A DNA stretch of 64,000 nt from Mesaphorura yosii (taxonomy: Eukaryota; Arthropoda; Collembola; Poduromorpha; Tullbergiidae). The position numbers and the translations under genes are program-made. Positions within the stretch are counted from its first letter, which is position 1; each line of letters begins with the position of its first letter. The stretch lies in contig WIXG01000381.1 of NCBI GenBank assembly GCA_009869945.1, positions 1 to 64,000 of the forward strand, given 5' to 3'. Under the pieces are notes generated by a model. It did not search any database. It was given only the letters and a program-made list of their open reading frames with translations, and was not told the origin of the DNA. Shown here piece by piece: positions 48,401 through 60,402 of this stretch.

Positions 48401-51190
48401 CGCAGCGATTTGCGTGTTGCGCGTGAGAGCCTGGCTGCTGAGTCTCCAAATTTCAACACAATTCTGGCAAAAGTTGGTCCGGCCTGGTGCGCGTTTTAAT
48501 TTTCTAAATTAACGACACACATTTAAATTTGTATTCCGCACACGTCCTCCCGCGTGCGTTGGACATTTACCGCACCGCATCGCACCGCATGAGTGAAGAT
48601 GAGATGGTGATCTTGCTGTCGTAAACACTTTCCAAAGCCCCACGCACGACCAAGCAACGGACCGACGCGACGGGCGACAGGAGAAAGTTCACTCTAGTAC
48701 GAATGAATGGACGGTCCTCTCGTTGCGGTTACATTTTCAAGTTGTTGATTCGCGATTCGACTCGTATTAAGATATAATACAAGCTATTAGTGCTTACAAT
48801 CTGGTTCTCTTCGTCGCTAACTACTTGAACCTTTGATCCACAGAAGCACTGGAACTGCTGCTGCTGTTTCGAGTCGAGACTTGAGAGAAGATGATCTCTC
48901 TCCTCGTTAAATGGACATTTTGCACCGCACGAAAGATTCCGGCGCACAGCTTAACTTTTTCTTGTCTGCCCGCTTGCTTGCGCTTTGTTATAACCAGTTG
49001 AACTTTTCTTTGTGCGCCGTAAGCTGTAAGCCATCTCATCGTTACTCTTTGCTTCTTTGCTCTTTTGTGCTTCCCAATTTCTTTTCTTGTTCGCTTTGTA
49101 TTCCGAAAAATCAGTCAAATCATTTCAAGCATGAATGAATTCTTTGTCGTCTCGTCCTCGTTGTCGTTTCAAGATTCCTTTCTTGGCTGGTCACTCACGC
49201 ATTTTACACTGTAAAACAGGGAGGAATGACAAGAAAGGAGTTAAATTCGCATCAGAGTCAGCGGCGGTTTAATAAAATACGATGTACGCATCAGGCCGCG
49301 AAGCTTCCGGGCAAAGAATTGATTCGAAGCTTGATTTATGACGACTCGGCTCGGCAGCGCAGATTCGACCATAAAATTATCAATTAGACTTACGCACTCA
49401 GCCAATTAATCAATTTGTGGGAATTTCATCGCGAGGGCAGGCATCAAATCGAAGAGAGTTCAATGTTCAGTGCCCAAGCAAAGAAACAATGACAATATGA
49501 ATTCAACTGTGGCGGTGACCGCAGAATCTCATAAAAAGAAAGAGGCTCTCATCAAAAGAAGAACATTGGCAAGAAATCCTCTGATTTATTGGAATACTTT
49601 CTTCTCCTACAGTTTTCTTTATAATGCTCGCTGGTCATTCATTTCGTGTGCTTGTGCTTGGGTTTTCATTGGACCGCATGCTTGCATCTTCGTTTACTGC
49701 TCTTTCCGCTGCCGCTGTTGGCAATTGATTGGACGTATTAATCAAATATCTCAATAGCCCAGGCAGGCGGGAAGGCTATGTGCGGTGCGGTGCAACGTCG
49801 GCAAAGAACTCAGGTACAATTTGTCTGTGCATCAGTATTTTTCCAGCTGGAATTGAAGGAATTGCAGGCTAAATACCCTCATAAATATTTGAGAACTTGT
49901 TACACGTTCCACGTATGCATTCGTAAAAAGAATCAGAATCGGCAGCTTACATGAAAATTGGAAGTGACGACTACAACGACGAAAACGCGATTCTGAATTG
50001 AATCACTGTGAATCTGTTGAGCACCAAAAAACCGAGCAGCACAGTGAGCACTCACTTTTCCTCTTTCGGGTTCATTTTCTTTGACGTTGACCGCAAAAAC
50101 CAATTTTCTCAAGCGCCTTGTTTTCTACGCATTAAGTCAAGACGCGCCTCAAATCAAAGGGTTTGTAAATAAATCAATACGAATATGTAAAACGCGAAAA
50201 GCGTTCTCTTTGAGGTTTCAATCTCAATTTCTCAATCGCCCATCGCCAATCGTTATTTGTTTTGCATGCAAAGGAATTGAATCACTTTTGATTTGGGGCA
50301 GGGCAGGCCATTCACTGCACTGTACTGCATTCAAAGAACATGAATGAGCATGTGAATGTGGGATGTGGAAAAGTTGCAAAAAATGCTGTTTCAAAACAAC
50401 GCAATTTCCAGTGAAGAGTGCAGTTGCGTTGTTTGTGGAATTTCTCATTGTGTGCAGTCAGCGCAGTGGCCGGTTCGTCGAATGGCCCATTGACAGAAGA
50501 GATTGGTGACCTTGACAGTCTTTTTTGCTTCACGCGCCTGCGGTGCGTCTTGTTACACGAGTTTCAATCTGGCGAATGATCTCGTTTTCCTATGTGATTG
50601 ACAAATCTATAAGTGGAATTAGTCCCATTATTCCCATGAAACTGGTTTTATCGTCGCGTCCTGTCATTAAAATGTTGCTGATACGATACGATACACGTGA
50701 AAACATAAATACGTAAATACAGTTTCGACGTTTCGACTCGAGTTTCGGCGAACTGCAGGTAGCAGGCTTAGTTCATTGATCAGGCAGGGAATTGTCTTTG
50801 TTCTTACGTCAAGTTCGTGTATTCCATTGAATATACTTGCACGTGCGGGCTGGAGACCGAATGAAGCGGCATGAAGTACGTACTGCACTGCTCGAGCAAT
50901 GACTTTTACTTTAAAAGCCCCGTCAAGAGAGCAATGGACCACAATCTTTCAGAACAGTTCCAAGCTGTTTCAACAAACAATCACAATGAACCATGAATCA
51001 GTTTTACATTTTGTCGATAATGCTTACTTTAAACATCCTCCGAAGTTTGAGCCCACGTCCTGCCTCCGCTCAAATTCGAAGGTGACGACCGCGACCGGCG
51101 CGGCGACTGGAATCTGTTGCAGAGAAAAACAACCTCCAACCAACACCTTGACAGTTCGACACGAGCTGTCGTGATCATACGGCGGCAGAC
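45454..51190. other. Gene-poor region upstream of the DIP gene
   Basis: Likely contains DIP 5' UTR and promoter sequence, which cannot be located by eye. Open frames up to 164 codons (plus, 46830-47324) show no domain or splice support. Confidence 0.35.
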
Positions 51191-52342
51191 ATGCGCTTGA
51201 CGGCTTCCGAACCGATTCGGGCCAAAGGCCTGCAGGTTGAAGTGCACCACATCATGAGTCAAGGCTACGTGCTGGACCTGCACCGAATTCCAGTCAGGTC
51301 AATGTCCAACTCGGGAAGGCGGCTAAGGCTAAGGCCAAAGGAGCTGTGCTTATCGCGCATGGGATCCTGCAGTCATCGAGGGGCTTTCTGGTGCAATGTG
51401 GTCGCAAGGCGCTGCCCTACAAGCTGCATGCTGCCGGGTACGACGTGTGGCTGGCGAATGTGCACGGCAACGCTTACTCAAACAAACATACTACACTTGA
51501 CCCCAACAAGAACGGGACGACGTACTGGAATTTTACGGTGGACGACCTGATCAAATACGATGCACCCGCGATGATCGACTACGTCGTGGAGCAGAGTGGC
51601 CACCGGCGGCTGACGTGGATCGGCTATAGCCTGAGCACCACCATGGCTATGGGTCTCCTGTCCACTCAGCCGGAGTACAACGACAAAGTGAATCTATTCG
51701 TCTAGCTCGCCACCGTGGCGTACGTCGGCAGCACTGGAAACTTTCTTCCGATCCTCGATCTCATCGCAAAGTACCGCCGAGAGCAAGTGGTCTGGGCAGA
51801 ACGGCGAACTGGTGGCCGTCTCCTCGGCCCACACGCCTTGTCCCTGTTTAATCATGTCGTGCCACTGCTCTACCTTCCCGAAACGGTGTTGAACAGGTCG
51901 CTGTATTGTCACTACACGCTTGACTCCATCCTCGGCATTAACATGAAGCAGGTCAACGCCAAGCTGATGTCTTCGCTCGCCGCTGGGCTGGGCCCCTAGG
52001 CGATGAAGGCCCTCGTGCAGAGGTTTCAATGGATCCAGACTGACCGCCTGACTTACTTTGACTACGGCCTGGAAAGAAACTTGCAGCATTATGGCTTCAG
52101 CAACCCTCCCGTATACAACGTGAGCCTGGTCATGGCACCAGTGGTAAAATTTTGGAGTTGGAGTCTCGCCGCCCGAAGACGTCCAGCGTGTAGTCGCAGA
52201 CCTGCCCAACGTTGTGGCCAACATCCGCGCGCAGATGTCGAAGTGGACGCACCTCGACTGGATTTATGGACGCGACGCGGACAGATTCATGTACGAGCCA
52301 GTTGTAAATGCAATTCAACAATTCGCCAAGCAGTACACATAA
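51191..52342 (+). pseudogene. Intronless acid-lipase (AB-hydrolase) pseudogene
   Basis: Homology to insect lipase-3-like/gastric lipases is clear throughout: VEVHHIMSQGYVLDLHRIP, then after a frame change near 51296 LIAHGILQSS, AGYDVWLANVHGNAYS, YWNFTVDDLIKYDAPAMID, and LLSTQPEYNDKV. The nucleophile elbow reads GYSLST instead of G-x-S-x-G. Further lesions are TAG at 51703-51705 and 51997-51999 and a frame change near 52150. Past that the family C-terminus (SPPEDVQRVVADLPN, THLDWIYG with the catalytic His) reads to TAA at 52340. With no introns over the whole length it could be a retrocopy. AATAAA follows at about 52354. Confidence 0.88.
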
Positions 52343-52359
52343 GAAATTAAGAAATAAAG

Positions 52360-53071
52360 ACTATAATTTATTAATACAGAAGAGGCGGAACTTTAATTGC
52401 ACTTCACTTCACTGCACTGCACTTGCTGCTATCTGATCGATTACAGATTGCACTTGAGCAAGGGAAAGTCGTCGGTTCAGCCCTGCACTGAAATCGAACC
52501 CAATTCATTGAACTCGAAACACGTAACCCTCGTCTCGTAATCGTAATAACTCTGTAATGGCATTTGAAAGAAAACCAATTTTCTCACAAAAGTGTTAATT
52601 ACGTTCTCGAACCGAAGAGAACTACACAACAGGGAAAGTATTTGCTCGAATTGGAAAACTTTCCTGCTGGAGCCTGCTCCCATCAAATCGACTTGACGCG
52701 CGATACGAGACGCGACGAAGAAGCTTTCCACTTCTTTCTGCTGCACTGCACTTGCTGCTGACTGATGTATTTAGCTCAGCGGAGTAAAAGCTAATGAATA
52801 ATAAAATTGTGGAAGGGTAGCGAAACGCGTATGTGTTTATTGCATTGCTAAATATTTATATTTTTGGTATTTATTTAGGACAAGTGCAGTGTATTGGCAT
52901 TGACCATTGGCATTCGTGGATCTTGAGTCAAGGTGAGTAGAGTACAAATTAAAAAAATATTGAACAATCGCGTTAAGGTTAGGGGTGTTTTGCGTATTAC
53001 TCTTTCCTTGTCACTATCACAGAGACAGTCTAGTCATAGATTATAGATAAGTTACCAGCTAACTGAGCTAA
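52360..53071. other. Spacer between lipase pseudogene and lipocalin
   Basis: A repeated run ACTGCACTGCACTTGCTGCT occurs near 52412 and again (partly) near 52741. A minus-strand AATAAA near 52870 may end the lipocalin transcript. No gene seen. Confidence 0.35.
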
Positions 53072-54009
53072 CTATATTTGCACCTTCACAGGCACTGGCA
53101 GGCATCGGTCGTGATCGATTCTGACACGTCGTGCAGTATGCAGCTTGTATCGGGAAAGAACCACATCAAACTCGTGGACCACTTTCGGCGGTATGTACGT
53201 GCCCCTGCTGAGGATGCCGACTTCACCCACCGCACAAGTACCGTCTGGGAAATCGCCACATGCGACGTACAACAGGTGCTCATTCTCCGAGTTGGCGAGC
53301 AAAATCCATTTCGAGGAAGCTGCAATTGGCAATTGGAGTGAAAATGATGCAATTTCAGTCGTTTAGCAGAGCAAAAGTAAACTTACAAGTGAATTCGTAT
53401 CAAGTGACTTACCTAACGTCAAGGAATGCAGCTGGAAGCGGCCCACCGAAATTCTACGGATAGATGGGGTGCCCACTTCGATCCGGCGCTCGTCTGCTGA
53501 CTCCTCTCCGGGCCCGGGTCTCTTGGTGGTCTCGTCGACCCAGCCAAACATGTTGGCGACGAGCAGTATTTCCAAATCGGGCTCAGGGATTCCAGGGTCA
53601 GGGCCCATCGGCTTTGGGATGGTTATATTCATGTGAATATCCATACCCTTCAGGGTTACGTTCAGTTTTAGGCAGAAGAGTTGATCGGCGGGGAATGCAC
53701 TGTCTTCAGTGTAGAGCTCGAGGTAGTGCCAAGTGCCAGCAAACTGCAATTTCCAGACAAACAATGCAAAGTAAGGATTCAGTCACGATTCACGATAAAA
53801 CAGCGAGATGCACACTAAAGAAATCCTACCCTGGTCACATCGTATAAGATTGGAGTGTAGAGGGAACAGTTGTGGTCGAGATAATGAAATTTTAACTTTT
53901 GCGAACCATCTGAACTCTGAGTATGCAAAATTATTGCGCAAAATAGTAACGAGGTGAAGGTAAAGGGGACCAGCGGAAGCCTACTTCGAAATATGATCAA
54001 GAAGTTCAT
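53072..54009 (-). CDS. Lipocalin-like secreted protein
   Basis: Three exons with matching phases: 53830-54009, 53413-53743 and 53072-53319, giving 252 residues. A hydrophobic leader with basic start (MNFLIIFRSRLPLVPF...) is followed by HNCSLYTPILYDVTR and, at the start of exon 2, FAGTWHYLELY, the lipocalin G-x-W signature at the first beta strand. The last exon carries YVACGDFPDGTC and ends near a final Cys (DHDRCLPVPVKVQI), consistent with the usual disulfides. The middle is longer than in apolipoprotein-D-type lipocalins, with a Pro/Gly-rich loop (MGPDPGIPEPD). It likely binds a small hydrophobic ligand outside the cell. The family call rests on the motif and cysteine positions, and an orthologue cannot be named. 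Confidence 0.72.
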
Positions 54010-55132
54010 GGTTGCGAGGAAACCGCGAAATGCCAGGGCCAGGACCAAGCAGCAACTGGCGGAGCGTGACTCCACGAATGGACAGCAGCAAATTCTGATA
54101 TGATGAAACTAGCGATTCCTTATCACACACGAAGTTCAGCTTCAGCTGCGCATTTGGCGTTTTCTCACGAGTCGAGGCCCGATGCATGAATATGTCAACG
54201 GTGGCCACCCACTTGACTTGGACTCGGCTCTTGAGATAACGAACGGGTAATGGAATGGCGTAATCCGTTAATCCACTCTTTAATTCCTGAATCCTCACAA
54301 CACAACAGCCATATCAGCATTCATCAACAACATTAATTTAGCGAATAACGTGAATTACGTCATCCTGGACATTTGCCAGCTATTTTCATCATTCTTGCCA
54401 GCATTCTTACTCGATTTTATTCCGATTTGGGTACTTTGATGTGGTGCTACAGGTTTTAATGTCGGGAGTGCTCACAGCTGGATCACCTGCTGGCTGCAAT
54501 GTATGCATCATTGAGGAATTCAGGATTTCAGACTCTTTCATACTCCCATTGAATGAAATGGAATAGAGTGACGCCAATCTAAAACATGTGTCTGAATGTT
54601 TCGTTACAATTTTAATGCATTCACATTTAGTTTATATTTCATAGACTATTTTTTGAGATATTACGTCACATGTTTTGGTTTTTGTACCACTCACACTTCA
54701 TCGATCAACAATAAGTTATTGCCAATAAGTCATAGTCCAAGGCCAAGGTTGGCGCGTTTGAGAGTGTGCCAACGTACTTGCAAGGTGCCTTCAAAATTAA
54801 TATGAACAAGTTTTTCATGTTTACTGTTTTTCGATTTTCCAGAAAGGACAAGGACTTATCTCCGATTATACATTTCTTCAAGTACATTTCTACTGCATTC
54901 ATTTTCCAGAAGAATTCCTAATGGAATTTTTGAGAAATAAGCAGAAACGGCCGGGGTTCTGACCACACGGGATATCGAGCCGATCTCGTAAAATATAATT
55001 GAGGGACCATAGAGAGAGGAAGAAAGGAATGTAAGATTGACACACTTGAATTACAAAATTCTATGCTTACTCAGGTTTATTCGCAAGTGGCTGTTTTGAT
55101 TTGACACAGAAATTATTGCAGAGTTGAATGAA
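54010..55132. other. Spacer between lipocalin and chemoreceptor
   Basis: A minus-strand frame (53981-54298) continues upstream of the lipocalin start in another frame, with protein-like composition but no homology I recognise. Otherwise AT-rich, with a chemoreceptor poly(A) signal at 55076-55081. Confidence 0.35.
55076..55081 (-). terminator. Poly(A) signal of the 55-56 kb chemoreceptor
   Basis: AATAAA on the minus strand about 52 bp past the stop codon. Confidence 0.5.
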
Positions 55133-56458
55133 CTATCGATATGCGAGAAGCAGAGTAATAATTCCATTGACGGTGTACAAGTGTGCTAGAGCGAGTGCCA
55201 TTGTCTTTGTGATTGTGGCGCAGCCTCCAGCACGGAACTTCAACGGCCTGTACGATACCAGCCTTCTTTTGTCGTACGCAGTGCACCACGCCGCATTCTC
55301 CTTGATTGAGTGCAAATACTCAATGGAGCATGTCCGCACCTTGCCGAAGAGATCGGTAGAGATAGCCGTGAAATAGAGAGTGAATAGGAGAAAGAAAACT
55401 AATGGAGTGACGAGTACAACAGAGGTCGATGCTGCATTGAGCATCTTGATAAAGCACACGGACGCAACCATGATGATTGTGTTCAAAATCATGACAAAAA
55501 CGCCAGTCTCCGCTCGATTCGTGCCCTCCTCGTTGCCAACGTCACACAGAAGCCGCAGCTGGCGATAAAGCGTGTGGAGACGAGTCTTTTCCTTTTTAGT
55601 GAGGGCCCTTTCTTTAGACCTGGAATTGTGTTCAGGGTTGTAGACTTCTTTTGAATAGATGAGTTGCCAAGCCGTGCAAACTTAAACTTACCATTTGTGG
55701 ACCACGACACAGTGCTTCATTACAAAAAGCATCAGGAGCATCACAACTCCGTGGATTACCCAAAGAACGCCCTCCGTGATTGCAAAGTACTCGCACGCCA
55801 GACAGAGAATGAGGAGAGCCAGTGATTCGGCGCTCATATAGGACAGAGCCACCTCCACAAGAAGATGTGGACCGGAAGTGCGGGCGATCTGACGAACGAT
55901 CTTTACCAGCCATGTGTGTAGAAATACGATGAGTTGAACGTCAACAATCCACGCGATGCATACGACAATCGGCCCGAAGACCATGGCCGCGATGGGTCCA
56001 GCAATTGCGACGGCTACAGTCTTGTTGGCCTTGTTATCCTCTGCGTCTTCGCCGAATGAGCTGTTGATGCTGATTACTCGGTTTAGGACGACCGGGAGGA
56101 GTGTTGGATGATTTAACGAGACGCTAAATATCATTATCGAAGCCATGCACCAGAGCAGAATTATCATACAAAAGACAAAGTCCCAGGACTCAAACTCGAC
56201 CCGATTAAACTTCACCAGAAGGTAGCTCAGGACGAAACCGATGGCTCCCACGCGACCTGTGAGATGAATTACGATAAAGAGAAGCATCCAAACTGATCTG
56301 TCAGTCTGATAACGCTGTTTCTTGAAGTTCCACTTGCACGGGATAATCACAGTCAACAAATTTGCAATGATGACAGCCGCCTTCAAAATTCTTAGCGTGA
56401 ATTTCGAAATCAACTGATTATCAGCGTTAGCTGGACGAATCGGCCGACGTTTGGCCAT
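55133..56458 (-). CDS. 7TM insect chemoreceptor, gustatory-receptor-like, intact
   Basis: Two exons, 55692-56458 and 55133-55619, joined inside a Trp codon, giving 417 residues, the usual size for insect gustatory and odorant receptors. There is no signal peptide; the N-terminus is short and basic (MAKRRPIRP). Hydrophobic segments include AAVIIANLLTVII, VWMLLFIVIHLTG, FVFCMIILLWCMASIMIFS, MVFGPIVVCIAWIV, ESLALLILCLACEYFAI, LWVIHGVVMLLMLFVM, LVTPLVFFLLFTLYF and a C-terminal ATITKTMALALAHLYTVN. A loop NRVISINSSF resembles the F/N-x-LL-type loop of gustatory receptors. Paralogue of the damaged copy at 58.2-59.5 kb. Gustatory versus odorant receptor cannot be settled without a profile search; the ligand is unknown. 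Confidence 0.8.
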
Positions 56459-58248
56459 TTTTACAAGCCTTGTGAGGTTGGAGATTCCTTGCGTAAACCG
56501 AAGACCACCGCTACTTTAACCGGTCAGGAAGGAAAAGGAACTGGAACCTAGACCTTGCATTTTTCAGATCAAGCCGAATCCGAGCTTAGAAACTCACCTC
56601 AGCATTTAGAAAATGGAATAAAGTGACCAGCACTTAAGTAAACAATTTAAATAAATTGATTCCTGTTGGTACACATTAGAATACAAGTTTCGAATTTTGG
56701 ACGATTTGCATGGAGTGGGAGGACACTATATGAGAAATCGAGAAGACCGATCGGAGAAAATTGGTCGGAATAATTTATCAATGTAATATTTCAGAACGAG
56801 AACTTTGCATTACTGTCCATGTAGGAGGGTCAGTTCATAAGTAATGCACATTTTCAAAATGCCGTATTTTTCTTCACCGATTTTAGAGCGATCTTCGGAT
56901 ATATCTCACCCACCTTTGGTACTGTTCAGAAATTGGCAAACAGGTTCGCGGACGAGAATCCAAAATCGGTCAGAGCGACAGTGGAAAATTGAAAATGCGC
57001 AGGAGCAAGAATATGGTTGAGCTGGATTTCCCGGACTGCATGAATATCTCGCATCAATTATTTCTGGAAGGAATGTGCGGTGATCTGTGAAGCATGTGCC
57101 AAAATAGTGATCGAATTGAGTAATTTGACCTGGAGATAGCATGTATTATATAGGGCAGGCGAATTTTTGCCCGTTGCGAAAATTTTCAGTTAGGTACCTG
57201 ACCTGACCTAGGCTGAACTTCGGCTCCTCCAAATCAGCTACCATTATGTAGCCCCAATCTCACACTACTCAAGCATTCCTTGCCTGATTCCAAACCGACG
57301 CGATTTACTGAGAACCCGAACGTTAAAGTCGCCAAGAGATCGAAAATCGAGGTGTCCGACGGCATCTCACCTCATTCTACCACAAGTGAGCCTCTGACTT
57401 GCCCCGTAATTTGAAAGTGTTTATTAGGGTCCAAGGAAGTTAGGATAAAAATTAAATGATAATTCCTGAAGTCGTTGTCAAGTTATGATAAAAAGTAGTG
57501 TTCGTTATATATGAATTTACCCTCGTATCTCTAAAACTTTAAAGAATACGCGCCTTTTCTGTAACTTTTTGCATGGTAAAAAAAATCGATTCGTCATTAA
57601 TTATCTATAAGAGGAATTGAACCGAGTATGGCTACCACAGGGTTGCAGGGGAAAAGGGAAAGGAATGTGGCCCCAATCGAGCCAAGACATGGAATCGGAC
57701 ACTATCTGCTGTAAATCGAATTTAAACTTGAAAGAAATCACTTCCATGTCATGCAATAGAAGCACTAAATCTGCGAACCGCGATATTCTAGAAAATATCT
57801 TAAGCTTCCAACTTTTCTTGCTTCGGCTAACCCTTGAGCCGAATTCGTGAAGGACATTTATATAAAAAACGGGAATTAGATTCTACAAGATCCAACCAGA
57901 TCGCTGCTGGTTTCATATGCATGAAATGAAATGGATAAATTCGAGAAAACCGTTCCAGAACAAAAGTCTGAATATTACATCACAATTAATATTTTACAGT
58001 ACAGCTCCATTTTAAAGCAGCGCTTCGTAGCTTTGTATAATTCTTCCTGGACAACCGTGTGATCCACACTTCCGAAATGATTATGCCTCTCAGCCGGGGA
58101 TTGCTCGATTTCTCCGCTACTATCGCATACTACTTCCAGGTATCGCCGTATAGGTGGGACTAGAAGCGAAACAGAATGAGTTTGGCCTCATCAAGGCTCC
58201 ACCAATTTCTCTACACAGTCGCACGGCTTCTAATCAGCGCGTACTACA
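56459..58248. other. Spacer with possible decayed transposon
   Basis: At 56826-56853 the sequence GGGTCAGTTCATAAGTAATG resembles a mariner-type inverted-repeat start, followed by T-rich sequence. No matching second end and no transposase were found, so this is only a suspicion. The rest (57.2-58.2 kb) holds no supported gene. Confidence 0.3.
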
Positions 58249-59460
58249 TCACCGCGAAATGGAAAAATGATACCCCCGGAACTTGCTCCACGTCTCGTTG
58301 GTTGAGTAATTAACGATAAGTGAAAAAGCAAAGATGGTCCCATTGACGATGTACATGTGCGCTAAAACCAGCGTGAATGTCTTTGTTATTGTAGCGCAGC
58401 CTCCAACATGGAACCTCAGTGCTCGATAGGAGGCGAGTCTCCTCTTGTATGGCGTGAGCCGATTCTCTCGAATTGACCTCAAAAAGTTTTCGGACTCCAC
58501 GCCTACACCCTCGAACAAGTTGGCGGCGGTTAACGCAAAGTAAATGATAAAGAGTAGGAACAGCGATAGGGGAATGACAAGGGTGAACGAGAACGACGAC
58601 GCATTCAGCATTTTGATTAGGCACACGGATGCGACGATAATTATGGTGTTCATGATCATCACGAAACCGCCAGCCTGCAAGTAATTCGTGCCTTCTTCGT
58701 TAGCGACTCTGTAGAGAAGCTGCAGTTGACGAAAGAGTGAATGGAGACGAGTCCTTCCCTTCAGAGTCCGGGCCGTTTCCTTTTTCCTTAAATTAAAGGG
58801 TTCCATTAACATCACATACACTTCGCGGATGCTCAGTAATTAACGCAATACAACGCAACAAACCATCGGTGAACCGTCACAGTGTTTCATCTTTGACAGC
58901 GTCAGCAAAGCGATGAACCCAAACACCAGCCACAGAATTCCCTCCGTGATGACAAAATACTCGCATGCGAGGCAGAGCGCAAGAAGCGCCAACGATTCGG
59001 GAGCCATGAAGGAGAGGGCCATTTCCACGAGAAAGTGACGTCCGGGTAAGCTGCGGCTCTGATGGACCAACTCTTCGAGGAGATTGTGGAGGGAGACGAT
59101 AAGCTGAACCTCGAGCTTCCACGCGATGTACACGACGAAAGGCCCAAGAATGAGGGAGAAAACCAATCCAGCAATGGGGATGGTGACTGCCCTGTTTGAT
59201 GCATTGTCGCTGGCGCCGAATGCGTTTTTAGTGTCAACTACCCGGTTTACGACAACTATGAAGGTATTTGGGTAGTTGAAGAACGCTATAAACACCATTA
59301 CCGAAGCCATGCACTAGAGCAGAATGATCAAACAAAAGACAGTCCCACGACTCAAACTCGACCCGATCGTACTTCACGAGCAGGTGCGTCGACACGAAGC
59401 AGATGGCCTTGTCGATGGCGACTACTGGAGTTGGCCGACGTTCGGCCACTTTCGACATAC
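58249..59460 (-). pseudogene. Gustatory-receptor-like pseudogene, paralogue of the 55-56 kb gene
   Basis: The second exon (58249-58786) is open and close to its paralogue (NEEGTNYLQAGGFVMIMNTI, GGCATITKTFTLVLAHMYIV), with a C-terminus about 20 residues longer. The first exon is wrecked: most of the first 100 codons are gone, a frame change follows LVKYDRVEFESWD, the Trp of LLWCMAS has become TAG (59314-59316), and two bases are missing just before the splice donor (now GTTTGT), which breaks the joining phase. Confidence 0.85.
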
Positions 59461-60402
59461 TTTTTGAAAACTTTGCGTGAAACCAAACCAATCCTGACAA
59501 CGAATTGATAAGTTTGGGCCACTTGCAGATGGAAGCTTTAGCGGTAGCCCCAAGCTTCATGATCGACCAGAATTCGAGTCTGAGACTGAATGATTCTTTC
59601 GTAATTTGGAATTCATTCATGCATTTAAAACTCAACTGCCGAATTCATACAGTCAGTCGAAGGATTGATACGCCCAGCTTTCGAGCTTTTAAGTTTAAGG
59701 CTCTTATCCTTGGTCACAACCGAAAAATTAAGGTTCTAATTTTTAATACAACATTAAAGTAAATATTCGGAAACCTTGGATTTCAAAGCGCGACTGGGCA
59801 CGCCCATTTCGACCAATGTGAATTGACAACTTCTGTGCACTTTATCGTGATAAAAAATGAGCTCGAAAACGGTCTCGGAGTGGTTTCAATTCTTGTTTCT
59901 GAATATTAAACTCACGCTTGATGCTTTCTGGCATCGATCATCTGCCATTCATTCTTCGGTTAAGTCTGGCCTAAAAAGTTCCAATTCCTGTGACGTGGAA
60001 ACAAAACTAGAAATGTGTCCGGGCATGTCTTCCATGGGCTCGCCGATCATCAGTAGCTCAGACCATGAATTCAATAAATTGATTTCTAGCTAAGCAAACC
60101 AAGGCTTGCTGTGTCACAGACATTTCGTTCTGATGTAATGAAATTTTAGGTACAACATCACAACCAGTTTGGACTGGCGATGTCCGGAACTTCTGCTCGG
60201 CTCACAACTGTCAAGATATTTGACATTTAATTTAAAACACATCCATATTTCTGAAATGATACCGCCAGAACTGCCTTAACCCTCTAATTTAATCAGTCCA
60301 AAATGAGAACCAACAAAGTACGATTCATGAGTAAAAATGATACAAAAAGTAGAGAGAATGAACGAATGAAGATGAATGGTTGAGGTTGGAGCGATAATTA
60401 CT
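59461..60402. other. Spacer downstream of GASZ
   Basis: No supported gene; short open frames only. Probably includes the GASZ 3' UTR. Confidence 0.35.

Noticed and set aside
53981..54298. Minus-strand frame overlapping the lipocalin start
   Set aside because: Composition is protein-like, but it is out of frame with the lipocalin exon chain and shows no homology I know.
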